A DNA stretch of 64,000 nt, from the NCBI GenBank assembly GCA_030068145.1, contig JAPJBO010000995.1:16130-80129 (forward strand), in the 5' to 3' direction. The DNA is from Diplonema papillatum. Taxonomy: Eukaryota > Euglenozoa > Diplonemea > Diplonemida > Diplonemidae. A program made the position numbers and the translations under genes. The notes under the pieces are model-generated. The model saw nothing but the letters and a program-made list of their open reading frames with translations. It ran no database searches and was not told where the DNA came from. Shown here one piece after another: positions 43,881-55,810 of this stretch; position 1 is the stretch's first letter, and every line of letters starts with the position of its first letter.

Positions 43881-44335
43881 TTTAAAATGCCGTTGCATTT
43901 GTCGGTATGCGGCTTTCAACGCCCGAAGCTTTCGGTTAAACCCAAGCTTTTTCGCGAGCCGCCAGCCAGATCGGCCACGAGTGTGTCAACACCGACGCCG
44001 TCACCCTCGGTGAAGGGGCCGCGGCCCGCACCGCGCCTCCGCGGAACGACCTCTACGCCCGCCTTAGAAGTACGGGGTTGTAGTGAGGCGACCGGAAACG
44101 AAACTGTTCTGCTCGGGCGGTTTTATATTGCAGACTCATGTTCTTTATGCGGCATGGTATCGGGATTTGTATCTTTCGTGGCACAAGTAATGCAGTTTAG
44201 TGGTCTAGCTTGGTTTGCCGTTTACCTTTCTTGTTAGCAAGCATACGAGTGCGAGGTTTGAGGGCAGCAACGCGGCCGGTCCGAAATAAGCCCGAGGTAA
44301 GAAGTTCGTCGGAGAGATGGTCCCTGCACTCCAAC

Positions 44336-44503
<168 letters not shown>

Positions 44504-44578
44504 GAAAGGTCAACGCGGTAGCGGTGACCACGAGAACACATACAGGTGGGTGGGGAGAGGCCCTGGGACTGCTAAGGC

Positions 44579-46567
44579 GTGACTAACCGCCTTACTGCTC
44601 TCGGGACTCCGAATGGTAGGGTTGGAATGGCGGTGACATGGACGCGCGCGTGGTGGAGATGGACGGGAGGGCCCACAACCCGTCCGGTGGAGCGCGTGGT
44701 GCGGGTGGACGGCCGCAGTCGGGCGGACGAGCCGGACGACGAGCGGCAGGCCTTTGGTCGCTGGGTGAGGAAGCGACCGAGGGTGGACGGGGGAAAGCGC
44801 CGCGGGGACGGGTGCGGCCGCCGTTCGCTCTCGCCGACGTGGGTGCTTGCCGTTGGGGGCCCGCAGTCGGCCGGTCGCGGTGGCCGTGTAGGCGGAGTGG
44901 GTCGGGATGCGTCGCGTCTTGCAGGGCTGCAGAGGCGGCTGCAGGGCATCGCGGGCGGGCTGGCGGTGTACGACGAAGCCCCGGACAACGTGTCCAGCTC
45001 GACCTACTCGTCGACGCCCTCACTTCCAGGGTGTCGAGTGGCTCCGGGTAGGCGGGCGGACGCGGGGCTCCCTCTGGCGAGGGTAACGTCGAACCGCATC
45101 GACGTGGAGGCGTTGGCGGCGATGGACGGTGTCGGTCGATTCCGCGAGGTGCTGCCGATGTTGATGGATCCGGTAGCGTTTGCGGAGGCGTTCGTGTCTG
45201 GGGACGCCGCAGGCGGGTGCCGGGTGCCGTCGCGCGGGATGGAGCGACACCGGGCGACTCTGCGGTCGTGCGGGGTGGCGAGCGACGCACGTTCGCGGCC
45301 GGCATTCGCGATGAAGGCGTTTACCACGCCGAAGAAGGACGGACGAACGGCACGTCTCGTTCTGGATGCCCGGCCGCTGAACGACGCGATGCGCCGGCCG
45401 CCCAGCATGGACCTGCCCCGGCTGCGCGACTTCATCGCCGAGGTCGAGAGGCACCGGTTCGCCATGCAGTGCGACGGCGTGTCGTACTTCTACCAGTTCC
45501 CAGTAGACGCGAGCATTTCGCGATATTTCGGGATTGGTATGAAGGGGTGCGACATGCTGTTGAACGTGCTGTGCATGGGGTGGTCTTGGGCGCCGTGCAT
45601 TGCGCAGCGCGCGTCGAACGTGCTGGTCCGGGACCTGGGCCTCGCCTGGGTGGACAACTTCCTTGTCTTGGGTGGGACGCTGGACGAGGCAGAGCGGAAC
45701 GTGGCCGTTTTTCGGAAGCGGGCGCAGGCGGCGCGGGTCGAAGTGCGGGCGGAAGGCGACGACGCGCTGTGGCAGGTTCGCTCGCGGTTCGTGTGTGTGG
45801 GTGTGGAGTTCGACCTGGCTGCCGAGACGCAGCGGCACAGGCTCGACCCGGCGTGGGCGGAGCGGTGGGTCGGCGGCAGCGGGATGACGGCGGTGCTTTC
45901 CGGCAGAGCGACGGCCCGACAGTTCGCCGAAGTTTTCGGGGGCGCCGTCTGGGCGACGGACATCCTGGCAGTGCCCCGCTGCCACTTCGCGGCGTTGCTG
46001 TCGTTCGCGGGAAGGCTCGGCGGGCGCATGGTGGACGCCGCAGCGCCGGTGTGGGACGAGGTCGTCGACGTTCCTCCGTCGGCAAGACGGGAGCTGGGCG
46101 CGCTCCGGAAGATCGTCCGGGAGAACCCGTGGGTCGTGGGCGGCGTTCCTGAGGACACAGGGAGCGTCCTGTGGACGGACGCCAGCTCGCGGGCGTGGGC
46201 GGCGCTGCTGGAGGCGGAAGGCCGGTTCGTGGACGGGCGGCAGGGCGTGTTCGCGGGACCGGACGCGGACGCCCACATCAACTTGAAGGAGATGTTGGCG
46301 TTCGCGGAAGGTGTGGTTCGGCTGTGCTGGGCGCCGGGGGCGCAGCGGTGCCGCATCGACAACGCGGCGGTTGTCGGCGCCGTGGCGAAGGGGAGTTCTT
46401 CCTCGTACGCCGCGAATCGCGTTTTGTCCCGGTCTCTTCGTGTTGCCGAGCGCAGAAGGATCGTCCTGTGTCCTGGCTGGGTGCCGTCCGGCGAACAGCA
46501 GGCGGACCCGTACACGCGGGGAGCCTCGTTGCCTCGATTCCCGGCGCCGCTTTCCGCTTCGCGGTGA
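44579..46567 (+). CDS. GC-rich reverse transcriptase-RNase H, intact
   Basis: An uninterrupted 662-codon frame. Residues 1-150 are Arg- and Gly-rich with no recognised fold. RT motifs follow: TPKKDGRTARLVLDARPLN, motif A Asp299 in MQCDGVSYFYQF, and the catalytic box WVDN at 357-360 in place of xxDD. RNase H has Asp534 (WTDASS), Glu571 (INLKEML), Asp594 (RIDNAA) and Asp643 (ADPYTRG), a complete set. The layout is that of DIRS/Ngaro-type polymerases, like the one at 14851-16665. No recombinase, integrase or gag was found next to it. The gene is much more GC-rich than its flanks and carries no stops, so it is either a young element or a retained gene. The start codon choice is uncertain. Confidence 0.85.
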   Translation: MTNRLTALGTPNGRVGMAVTWTRAWWRWTGGPTTRPVERVVRVDGRSRADEPDDERQAFGRWVRKRPRVDGGKRRGDGCGRRSLSPTWVLAVGGPQSAGRGGRVGGVGRDASRLAGLQRRLQGIAGGLAVYDEAPDNVSSSTYSSTPSLPGCRVAPGRRADAGLPLARVTSNRIDVEALAAMDGVGRFREVLPMLMDPVAFAEAFVSGDAAGGCRVPSRGMERHRATLRSCGVASDARSRPAFAMKAFTTPKKDGRTARLVLDARPLNDAMRRPPSMDLPRLRDFIAEVERHRFAMQCDGVSYFYQFPVDASISRYFGIGMKGCDMLLNVLCMGWSWAPCIAQRASNVLVRDLGLAWVDNFLVLGGTLDEAERNVAVFRKRAQAARVEVRAEGDDALWQVRSRFVCVGVEFDLAAETQRHRLDPAWAERWVGGSGMTAVLSGRATARQFAEVFGGAVWATDILAVPRCHFAALLSFAGRLGGRMVDAAAPVWDEVVDVPPSARRELGALRKIVRENPWVVGGVPEDTGSVLWTDASSRAWAALLEAEGRFVDGRQGVFAGPDADAHINLKEMLAFAEGVVRLCWAPGAQRCRIDNAAVVGAVAKGSSSSYAANRVLSRSLRVAERRRIVLCPGWVPSGEQQADPYTRGASLPRFPAPLSASR

Positions 46568-46569
46568 CG

Positions 46570-46985
46570 TGCCACACCCTTTGACTTGTTTTATGTGTTC
46601 TCTCTCTCTCTCTCGCCCCGTTCTCTTCAACATCCATGGGCGGAAAGCTTTGAAACATGCAGAGGCGATGCCCTCTCATTTTCTGAGGAAGCTCATTTTC
46701 CGCAGCCTTGTTCTCTAAGACTCTTGCTTCTCCTGGTGATGGAGAGCCTGCTCTGATGTAGTAACAGAGAGAGATTTGTAGTTGTATTGTTTCTCCCCTC
46801 TAGCCTCCTTCGAAATGCGCACAAGGCAGTCCCTCGAGTATTTTTTGTCTATACGACAGGAGGAAGCAGGATAGACTTGTGCCTCGCGAATGCCTGTGCA
46901 GCACCTGCCATCAGCAAAGTCTTCACAGTAGAGAGGTAAGACGGCGAATACTACACGCATGCACCAATGTACGTAACGATGCGCC
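46570..46985. other. Short unassigned stretch
   Basis: Contains a TC run (46596-46613) and no supported gene. Confidence 0.4.
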
Positions 46986-47640
46986 AGCAGGCGTTCCGAG
47001 AGCGTCACAGGCGCAACGCACGCAGGAGGAACCGTGCTGGAGACGGTTCCTGCGAATGTACAGCCCCGTCTTGCCGGACAGGGCCGAAGTGGAGTGCGAG
47101 TCGAAAACGGTGGGGGATGTGAGAGCAGCGCTGGCGAAGATGAAGAAGGCCGCCTCGGCCGGGATGCACGGGTGGAGAATCCACGAGCTGCAACAGCTGC
47201 CGAACTCGCTTTTGGAAGGGTTTGCACGGGTGCTCAACGAGGTGGAAGAAAGCGGAGAATGGCCGGAAGAACTGCTGCACGCTCTCGTCTCGCTGATACC
47301 GAAACCGAAGAGGAGATCCATTGTCCCAACGACCGATCTCAGTGGCACCAGTGCTGTACAGGATATGTGCTGCTATCAGGGCTAAGGATGCGCAAAGCTG
47401 GATGGACGAATTAGCTCCAGAGGGGCTACACGGATGCAGGCCCGGGCACAGTACGAAAGACCTTTTCTCGAAGAGGCGCATCTCATGGGACGCCCGCTCC
47501 ACGGCATCGCGTTCGATTTCAAGAAATGCTTCGACTCGGTACCCATCCAACATGCGCACGGCGGTTCTTCGCCTTGGCCTACCGCGAAAGCGGCTGCCGC
47601 ATCTGCCCACCTCCCGACCGGCACGCTGCAGCTAGACTGA
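46986..47640 (+). pseudogene. LINE reverse transcriptase fragment, plus strand
   Basis: The fingers and palm start of a LINE RT, spread over three frames. The first has AGMHGWRIHELQQLP and LVSLIPKPKRR; the second has RPISVAPVLYRI and GLHGCRPGHST; the third has motif A, GIAFDFKKCFDSVP. It ends before the catalytic box and is followed by the GT array. It resembles the corresponding part of the intact ORF2 (GGMDGWRVCELKTLP, VLIPKGEG, RPITITSVMYRL, AFDYSKCFDRIP), but too distantly to be the same family copy. Confidence 0.85.
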
Positions 47641-47764
47641 ACTGGTCCTGCTGTGCAGTTGTACTCCTACTACCAGAGTCGGCACCTGTCCCAGACCTCC
47701 CGCTACGCTTAGCACCTCTGATACCAGCTTTCCCTTTGCACCTGCACGCTATTTCCGCTCTGCC

Positions 47765-48126
<362 letters not shown>

Positions 48127-48174
48127 GCGGACCCGTTTTAACGTGGTGCCTTCCTGTACGAGAGACGTCCACGC

Positions 48175-50344
48175 TTCTTCCGGTTTCACGTTACTGCAGA
48201 TGCTCCCCCAGGCTGTGCGTGGGGGTCTGTGTTTTTCTGTGGGTGATGCCTTTGGCAGCAATGCACGATCTCCAGGCCGCCCGCTGTGCAATCACCGCAG
48301 CGTCCCAATCTGTGGGCAGGGCAGAAGAGCATTCGTGGTCGCAGGCCGTCCCCCTCACGGTGGTGCTGTTTGAACCGGCAACAGGTTTCCGCCGGCAAAC
48401 GCTTCTTTGTACAGTCCTTGCAGCGTGGTTTCCGGTGTTGCGTGCCTTCTTGGGTGGTGACCCTCTGCGAGGTCCAGCGCCTGTTACTCTCTCTACCATC
48501 ACCACTCTCTGTTTCCAGCTAGTCTTTCCTTGTTCCCATCCTGCAGGGTAGGCTTAAAGAACATGCCACGTACAAGGTGCCACAGCAGATACATTGTCCA
48601 AGAACGAGGTAAGGGGCAGCTAACGTGTTAACATGGAGGCTAGATTCTTCAAGGTTTCCTTCTGTCTCTGCACGAACAATAACATACCGGGAGTGCGGAT
48701 ATAGCAACTGCTGAACGGCTCGCTGCCCCAGTAATTCGTTGAGGGAGCTTTTTACATGCGCCCAGAAGTGAGGAGATACGTTGAACGTCCGGAGGATCTC
48801 GCGTCTCCTGTCGTTTATTCTGTGCTACACCAGTACAGGGCATTCGTTTGATCGACAGTACACTGGCGCCACCAAACACAAGTCCGACTTACTTAAAAGG
48901 GCCGTCTTTCGACTGCTATAAGTTCTTTGTACAGGGTTTTAGAGTTAAAGTTCGCTTTTTGTAAGTTAAAAAGCAGAACCGTACACCGCGAGAGTAGAAG
49001 AATGTAGAAACGGAAACTAGAGTTTTCGTTGACACACTACCCTGAACCCAATCCTGGACGTGGTTTCAGGCGGCTAAAGGGAAATAATCATGATCAGAAG
49101 GTCCTGCTTGTCATTGCATGTCGCTAAAAACCTTACAGTTTTGTTTAACTGGTTTCACGAGAAGCCGCAGGTAGGGCAAGCAACTTCAACTCCCGGATTG
49201 GTACTTCCTTCTCCCGAACGAAGTAGGTCTCTACCGGCTGGAGTTACTTGACTCTACGTACTAGGTAAAGCCTTCAGGCCCGGTGGTCTCGAAAAGAGTT
49301 GCTTGTGGGATCCTGCTGGAGCATTTTGTGGCGTCGTTGGCTTTTGTTCTTAACACATACCCTTCGGTTGTAATGCCGCGCAGGATGATGCGGAGGTAGT
49401 GCTGCTTTGGCCACTGCGAAACAAAAGCTGAGACGTAGTCCTTGTTCAAATGGAGTTGCTGTGTGTGTTGTTGTGCACCTTTGTTTTGCGTTTGAATGTG
49501 TACATGTTCTTGGCCTCAGGTTTCTCGCGGCATATCCGCCCCCGGCATTTGAGCCAGAATACTATATTCTGAACTCCTTACGGTAGTATCACTCGAGCCA
49601 ACTGGGCTGAAAGACAGGTTCCATACCGTTCCAGTGTGCGATGACGTCACCACGACGTGCGGAGGTTTGAAAGCGTCGGGGTGGAAGAAAGCGTGGCTGA
49701 CCATGTTCCGCCAATACTCTTGGTCCTGCTTTGTTTTGTATCATTGCCAGGCTTATGTTATCGAAAACAGGGTTGATTAAAGGATTCTCCAGTGACCTTG
49801 CTATGGACGGACTTATTGTGGTCCTTTATACGGACGACAAATGTTCTGAGAAGAATGACACACTTTCTAGAATACCTTGCATACCTGACAATCACACTAA
49901 TGCAACAAATTTACACCTTGCATAGACGAAGTACCTTCGGAAATACCCTTGTCCGGACGATGTACCTTCAAAAATATCCTTGTTTCCCATCCGTGCACCT
50001 TTCTCCAAAGCAATCTACTGCACGTTTTAAATCTTCCTTTGAAGAATGTAAAGTTTTTACCGTGTATTGGTGCGTTTGACAGGTCTGCGCTGCCAGTAAC
50101 TGCCAGTAACAGCCAGTAACCGTCGGGTGCCATGGTACAGTGGGATTTCTGAAAAAAAAACATTTTGTGTACTTAGCAACTTTTTGGCCCAGAACCCGAA
50201 AATCTTGCCCACACTCAAACACCACATGATACTTTGAAGTTTTATTTGAGGTGCCAAACCCATTTTCTGGGCATCTTTGCGTTTATTCTTGACTCAAATT
50301 TCAAAGGTTTCCCGTAACAGGTGGACTACGAATCGCCTCCCTTC
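48175..50344. other. Unassigned stretch
   Basis: 48175-48230 weakly resembles the 3' ends of the LINE copies (TTACTGCAGATGCTCC), but I could not extend this. A short GCCAGTAACTGCCAGTAACA repeat lies at about 50090-50118 and recurs at about 55560-55595. No gene was recognised. Confidence 0.35.
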
Positions 50345-51045
50345 CCCCGCACAGTGTGGTGGCGCGTTTGGCGTGGCGCGGCGCGGCGCGTTTGGCGCAC
50401 CCTGTAGCCCCAAGGAAATTTAGGTTCCCACGTGGGCAAAAGTGTGCCTCGGCGGAATTGATACCCAGCCTGGGTCATTTTTCAATGGGCACAAACAGTG
50501 GACTCTGGTTTTGGCAAAGTGTGGTGATATTTTCCCGCTGGTCTACGTGGCAAATTCTTTCCGACGACTTTTTGCTCGCTCGTTTCTCGGGTGAAGAGAA
50601 CGGTGCCAAATAGACCCGGAAACGTAGGCGCATTATTGTGGTTCGTCGGCATTTCATTGCTGCAGCGTACATTACACCCGCATTGCACCCGTCAAAACCG
50701 GTCCAAAAAGGCTGCTTGCAGGGATCGATCCCCTGGAAAAAGCGTTGGTTTTCACTGGCCCTGGAAGGACAGGGGGTGTGGGAGGGCACCAGAATAGGTT
50801 GACACCCTCTGAGAACAGGTTTTCTGCCAGATTTCGTCATCTTTCTTCTCACCGGATCAAAAACTTGTCGGAACGCACGCCGGGATCGCCGAGAAAATGG
50901 ACGAATGATGATCCCAAAGTGAAGAAGTAGCCAATTCCTGGTGAAAACACTGAGGGCGCCAATCGCGCCAAACGCGCCATACAGGGTTTTCTGGCGCGGC
51001 CTGGTGCGGCTGGCGCAGGAGCCACACTGCCCCGCACGCACGCGT
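50345..51045. repeat. Inverted-repeat element rich in GGCGCG
   Basis: The left end reads CCCGCACAGTGTGGTGGCGCG (about 50347). The right end is its imperfect inverse, ending CCACACTGCCCCGC at about 51034. Inner GGCGCGTTTGGCG units face CGCCAAACGCGCC. Size is about 0.7 kb with no recognised gene, so it is probably a non-autonomous element. Confidence 0.5.
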
Positions 51046-51351
51046 TACTACGGGGGGAAGGGAGTGAACCGTTCTAAACATCTCCACGGCGTCAGATGTT
51101 GACTGTCTCCGGAGCGTCGTTCATCGGGTTGCCGCCGGAAGTTACTACGAGCCTGTGCAGTACTGCCCGCCCGATGAGGTAGCAAGTGTGACGAGAAATC
51201 TGGCACTTGGACAGTCTGTTTTGGAAGGGATGCGGGAAGATGAAGAAGGCCCTCCAAATCGCTACTCATCCAAACGTGCGGGACGAGCTCATTCGACAAA
51301 GGTGCCGCAAAGAAGGAGAGTTGCCTTCGGTTCCACCGTTGCCGAATCTGA

Positions 51352-51843
51352 TTGTCAGTGCGTCTAGGTCGAGAAAGACTGTTGTGGAGTCCAAGCAGGA
51401 GGATCTGGTGGCTGGCAGAAGAGGAAACGAGAAGGCCTGCTCGCATCGATTCGCTCCGATTCGACTGCACGAAGGAGTGGTCGAAAGTCGAAGTTGCTGC
51501 AGCAGTATCGTGCCAGGGGACAAAATCAACAATGGGGCGCCTTCAGAAGAATTTACTGACGTCGATAGGGTATGAAAACATCGACTTTCTGAAAGCGTGT
51601 CTCCTCGAACATGAGCTTGATCCTTCGAGGAAGCACAAACGCAAACACTATCGGGCAGCTTTACAAAAGCACGATGCGGAGATTCCAGTACCCGATCCCG
51701 CCCCCGAAGCTGCGAAGAAAGGGGAAGACGAAGAAGTAGCTGCCGATCAACTGCCTCAGCTCCTTGACAAACCCGAGTTGTATTTAATTAATAGACTGAC
51801 ATCGCCCCACTCTGTTTCACATTTCACGTCAGTTTTGTGTTGA
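51352..51843 (+). CDS. Hypothetical protein, uncertain
   Basis: 163 codons. Residues about 65-135 are charged and helical (Lys, Glu, His, Ala) with an acidic linker. An overlapping frame at 51207-51575 is equally open. No domain was recognised and the true reading frame is unclear, so it is included only as a possible exon or element remnant. Confidence 0.2.
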   Translation: MSVRLGRERLLWSPSRRIWWLAEEETRRPARIDSLRFDCTKEWSKVEVAAAVSCQGTKSTMGRLQKNLLTSIGYENIDFLKACLLEHELDPSRKHKRKHYRAALQKHDAEIPVPDPAPEAAKKGEDEEVAADQLPQLLDKPELYLINRLTSPHSVSHFTSVLC

Positions 51844-52198
51844 GTCATGCATTTCTTGTTTTGCTGACACTGGTAACTCCTAGCCATTCTTCGCAGTACC
51901 GCAGATGTCCAGCGTTTTGGTTGTATTTGCCTTGTTCCCCCGTCGCTTGCTTTCTTCTGCACGACTTGTTTGTTGACGAAGACGGCGCAAACAAGTAGAC
52001 CGTTGAGGCAGCAGACCATGGAGACTCGTTCCATGACCTTTTCGCACCGCCGGACATCCAGAGCTCTATGCAGTACATTTTGAGCAGTAGCGATGTGAAC
52101 GTCCATTTAATAGGGGGGCCCACGCAAGGCAAGCTACAGTGGGGCAATTTGGGACAAAAACTATGAGGGCTTTTTTACCGCGTTTCAGCTGGAAAACT

Positions 52199-52745
52199 CA
52201 TGCAAAACCCCCAAAAAACACTACGGTGGAGTAGCTAGGGTGGTAGGAAGGTGGTTCAGCCCTCGGATCGAACACCTTTTCAAAGAATTTCCAGCTCGGC
52301 ACAGTGTCCCCTGGGCAATTAGCATGGAAAAAGGGGGATTTCACAGGAAAGTAGATCTAATCGCGCATTCGAGGGAGATGCTTCATGCAAAACCCCCCCA
52401 AGAAATACGACTGTGGAGTAGTTTGGGTGGTAGGAAGGTGGTTCAGCCCTCGGATCGAACATCTTCTCAAAAATCTCCTGCTCGGCACAGTGTCCCCTGG
52501 GCAATTACCATGGAAAAAGGGGAATTTCACAGGAAAATAGATCTAATCGCGCATCCGAGGAGATGCTTCATGCAAAACCCCCCAAAAAACACGACAGTAG
52601 TTAGAGTGGTAGAAAGGTGGTTCAGCCCTCGGATCGAACATCTTCTCCAAAACTTCCTGCTCGGCGCAGTGTCTCCTGGGCATTACCATGGAAAAAGGGA
52701 ACTTCACAGGAAAGTAGATCTAATCGCGCATTCGAGGGAGATGCT
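52199..52745 (+). repeat. Tandem array, about 183-bp unit, three copies
   Basis: Each unit starts near ATGCAAAACCCCC, then TGGTTCAGCCCTCGGATCGA, and ends with GATCTAATCGCGCAT and GAGGGAGATGCT. Unit starts are at about 52199, 52386 and 52570. Copies differ by point changes and short indels. Confidence 0.85.
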
Positions 52746-53339
52746 AGGCCAAATTTTCGGAGAAACGAAACGAAGTTGGCTATTTGAGGAATATGGAACT
52801 GGAATTCTGGAGAAAATGGCTTTTTTGCCGCAGTTTCTTTTTGCCGGCTTGCTAAATAATGGTTTCCATGCCGTACAAGGAAGACCAAGCCAGCCGTTTC
52901 CTGTGTCACATCGTTTTCCGGATGCCTCGATAAGTAGCATGCCATGCAAGACGGAGCCGGCTCTTTCGCAAACCACCAAAAGCCAAGGGACAGAACAGGG
53001 CACGTTTTCAGAGGGGCTTCCCCGGCGTAGTTCGCTTCCTCCTCGGTAAGGTGGAGGACGGGCCCTGCGAGGCACGGGCACGTTCTTCTTTTATTTTGCT
53101 TCGCCCCGAGACTGCTCGTTCTTTGCCATCATGGTTCGAACTTCTTCTTCGAGCTCTCCAAAGTGAGGACTCAGCAACTCGACCAGGACATCCTTCTTCG
53201 AACATTGAGTTGGCTGAGCTGCTTCACTTTGGCTAACTCCAAGAGCTGGCTCAGATACAAGGACTCGAGGGCACTAATTTGAGACTCTTCTTTTGTCACT
53301 GTATCATGCTCTTCGGCAAAGTCGTGTTTGCGATCTTCC

Positions 53340-53990
53340 GAGCTATCCCACCCTCTAGATGGTGCCTTTTGCAATTTCCTGAGCTACCGAGCTACCACCC
53401 TCTAGGACGCGCTTTTTGAAATTTTCCGAGCTATCCCACCCTATACAACGCGCTTTTTGCAACTTCCTGAGCTATCCCACCCTCCAGTAGACGATTTTTG
53501 CGATTTCCCGAGCTATCCCACCCTCTACAACGCGCTTTTTGCAACTTCCTGAGCTATCCCACCCTCTAAAATGCATTTCTTGCGATTTCCTGAGCTATCC
53601 CACCCTCTAGGACACGCTTTTTGCAACTTTCCGAGCTATCCCACCCTCTACAACGCGCTTTTTGCAACTTCCTGAGCTATCCCACCCTCAACAATGCGTT
53701 TTTTGCAATTTCCCGAGCTATCCCACCCTCTAGATGGTGCCATTTGCAACTTCCTGAGCACCCTCTAGGACACGCCTTTTGCAATTTCCCGAGCAATCCC
53801 ACCCTCCAGTAGACGATTTTTGCGATTTCCCGAGCTATCCCACCCTCTACAATGCGCTTTTTGCAACTTCCTGAGCTCTACACCGCGCTAATCACAATTT
53901 CCCGAGCTAACCCACCCTCTAGGTGGCGCGTTTTGCAGTTTCCTGAGCTATCCCACCTTCCACACCGCATTATTTGCAAACTGTTGAGAT
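53340..53990 (+). repeat. Tandem array, about 41-bp unit, roughly 15 copies
   Basis: Units contain TTTTTGCAACTTCCTGAGC followed by TATCCCACCCTC and a variable part such as TACAACGCGC or TAGATGGTGCC. The array is degenerate towards both ends. Confidence 0.9.
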
Positions 53991-54386
53991 AGACTGGCAC
54001 CACCATAAGTGGATTTTTGGATGGTGAAAGAGGTCGCCAAAATGCACGAGCTGTCCAAGATATGGCATTACACCTAGAAAAAATGATGTTTTCGGGAGGA
54101 AGGTGTGGGTTTTTAGCTCAAACCCCATGATTGCGAAAATCTCAAAAAAATGGTATCTGGGCAAAAAAAACGCTAAGTGCATTTCCCCAGTAAACCGGCC
54201 ATGAAAAGTACGATGTTCATCTGGAGGCTCGAAAATCAGCCAATCTGGGGAGGAAAAATGTGGGGCAACATCCGGGGAACATGTATAAAGGCAACAAAGT
54301 TTTCCGCGGCACGAAAAGCTTGAGCAACCACCTCTTATAATTTTTGTCCCAAAAAAAAGGGGGTACGTGGGCCCCCCTACACTTAA

Positions 54387-55810
54387 TTCTCCGTCGGTGC
54401 GGTTGCCTTCGGAGCCGTAGCGCCGCTCCGGTGTGCGAATTAAACTCATGTTGAATGCGCTGTTTTACGAAACGCACTTCGGCTACGTTCCTTGGCCGGA
54501 CTGCTGACGCTACGGGATCCTCGGTTGTGCTCCTTAGCTGGATTGCTTGCTCGATGGGATGAGCTGGCCGACGTGTGGCCACATTGCGGCTGCGGTTGCG
54601 GGCCGCGCCGGCGCGACCGCGAGCAGACAGGCTGCGTGCGCGACCACGTTGCAGCTGGCCTGCGCTGCCGTGGGCCCGATCGCGCCATTCACGCGGTACC
54701 ATGGGATTGTCCCAATGATCCTATCCAATGGTTCTTTGCCAGCAGAGAAGAAGGCTGTGGGGTGAGGTGCGGACTGGAACGTCCCTCCTCCCGTTTACAC
54801 TGGCCACACGCGCGGAAGCGCAGCTGGTGAAACAACGTCCTCCTTCAACCAGCTTGCGAGCTCCTTTTCCACCACACCTTGCTCAAGGACACGCCTCCGC
54901 GAACCGCCGCGAATCCCAGCGTCGTTTAGACGCTGTGGGAGCTTTTCCGGAAGCTGCTGGGAAGATTCACTGGGAGTGCCACCGCTTGCTGCTTCGTCGG
55001 GTACCTTTTTTCCATTATGCAGCAAGAATTGCGGAATACATCACACTCGCCACGGTCATCTTTTCTGGCAACTCGGTGTCCATGGGGCTGAAGCAAGCCG
55101 GCTGATCGCGCTACGAACTTGGCTGACATCCAGCTTGTCGGATGATCCAACGTCCAACTTCACAAAGATACACGAAAAGCGGGTACATGACGGTCTGGAA
55201 GGTTGCCCCGAGGAGGCATGAACTTCCCAAGCCATTGCAACTCTGAAAGAGGTTGTCGAGAACTTCGTCAAGATGGTGATGAAGACTGGTGGATGAGGAT
55301 GAGTGCAAGACAGATGGCACGTTCAGCGAAATGTGCGCCTGTTTTTCGAGGAGCGCTTTTTTCAGAGCCTTTTGCGCGGGCAGATGCTACCACGAGGGAA
55401 AAAAAACGAGAGTATTTGTTGCCCCTCCTCCCTTCCAAACTCAGAAAACCCGAAACCTGGAGAAAACATTGCCGAACAAAAATGAAAAAAAATCTGGGTG
55501 GAGGTCAAATTTTGCTAAGTACACCCAGCGTTTAAATCACGTACACCCCTGCTCTGCGCTGCCAGGAACTGCCAGTAACAGCCAGTAACCGCCAGGTAGA
55601 CTGCCATGCGACATAAGCTAAAATCAAACGCACCATGTATGCGTCGGAAAACCTAAATAGAAAGTCTACGCCTTCGTGGTGAAAGTCCAAACTTTCTAAG
55701 CACCAACTGGTACCCTCGAAACCCCGTATTGCGTAGTTCGTGCGTATAATTCGATCTTTGAGTGCGTGAGCCCCTCCGAAGAAAGGTCCATCACACTAGT
55801 TCCAAGCTAC
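54387..55810. other. Unassigned stretch, includes LINE 3' flank
   Basis: No gene was recognised. A short CCAGTAACAGCCAGTAACCG repeat lies at about 55570-55595. The LINE 3' untranslated region must lie at the right edge of this stretch, but its end cannot be fixed. I see no poly(A) or CA tail next to the stop at 55811. Confidence 0.4.

Larger units (their letters stand above)
42202..44010 (-). mobile_element. LINE with RNase H, copy 3, internally deleted
   Basis: The 3' end meets (GT)n at 42201. The RNase H end with Cys-rich tail occupies 42260-42955, and the RT occupies about 43195-44010. The region between (about 43005-43190) is unrelated C- and G-rich sequence in place of the finger and the start of RNase H. 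The Tyr codon of the YVDD box is a stop (TAA read on the minus strand, 43740-43742). Confidence 0.82.
52111..54379. mobile_element. TIR element containing two tandem arrays
   Basis: Perfect 14-bp terminal inverted repeats TAGGGGGGCCCACG at 52111-52124 and 54366-54379. A second inverted match lies just inside (GGGACAAAAA at about 52151 and its inverse near 54345). Flanks CATTTAA (52104-52110) and CACTTAA (54380-54386) look like a 7-bp target duplication with one change. The interior consists largely of two different tandem arrays. A 269-codon frame (52240-53049) runs through the first array and is a by-product of it. No transposase was recognised. Confidence 0.75.

Noticed and set aside
45020-46633. 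Long antisense frames (up to 537 codons) opposite the GC-rich RT gene
   Set aside because: High GC removes stops on the opposite strand. The sense frame carries all RT and RNase H motifs.
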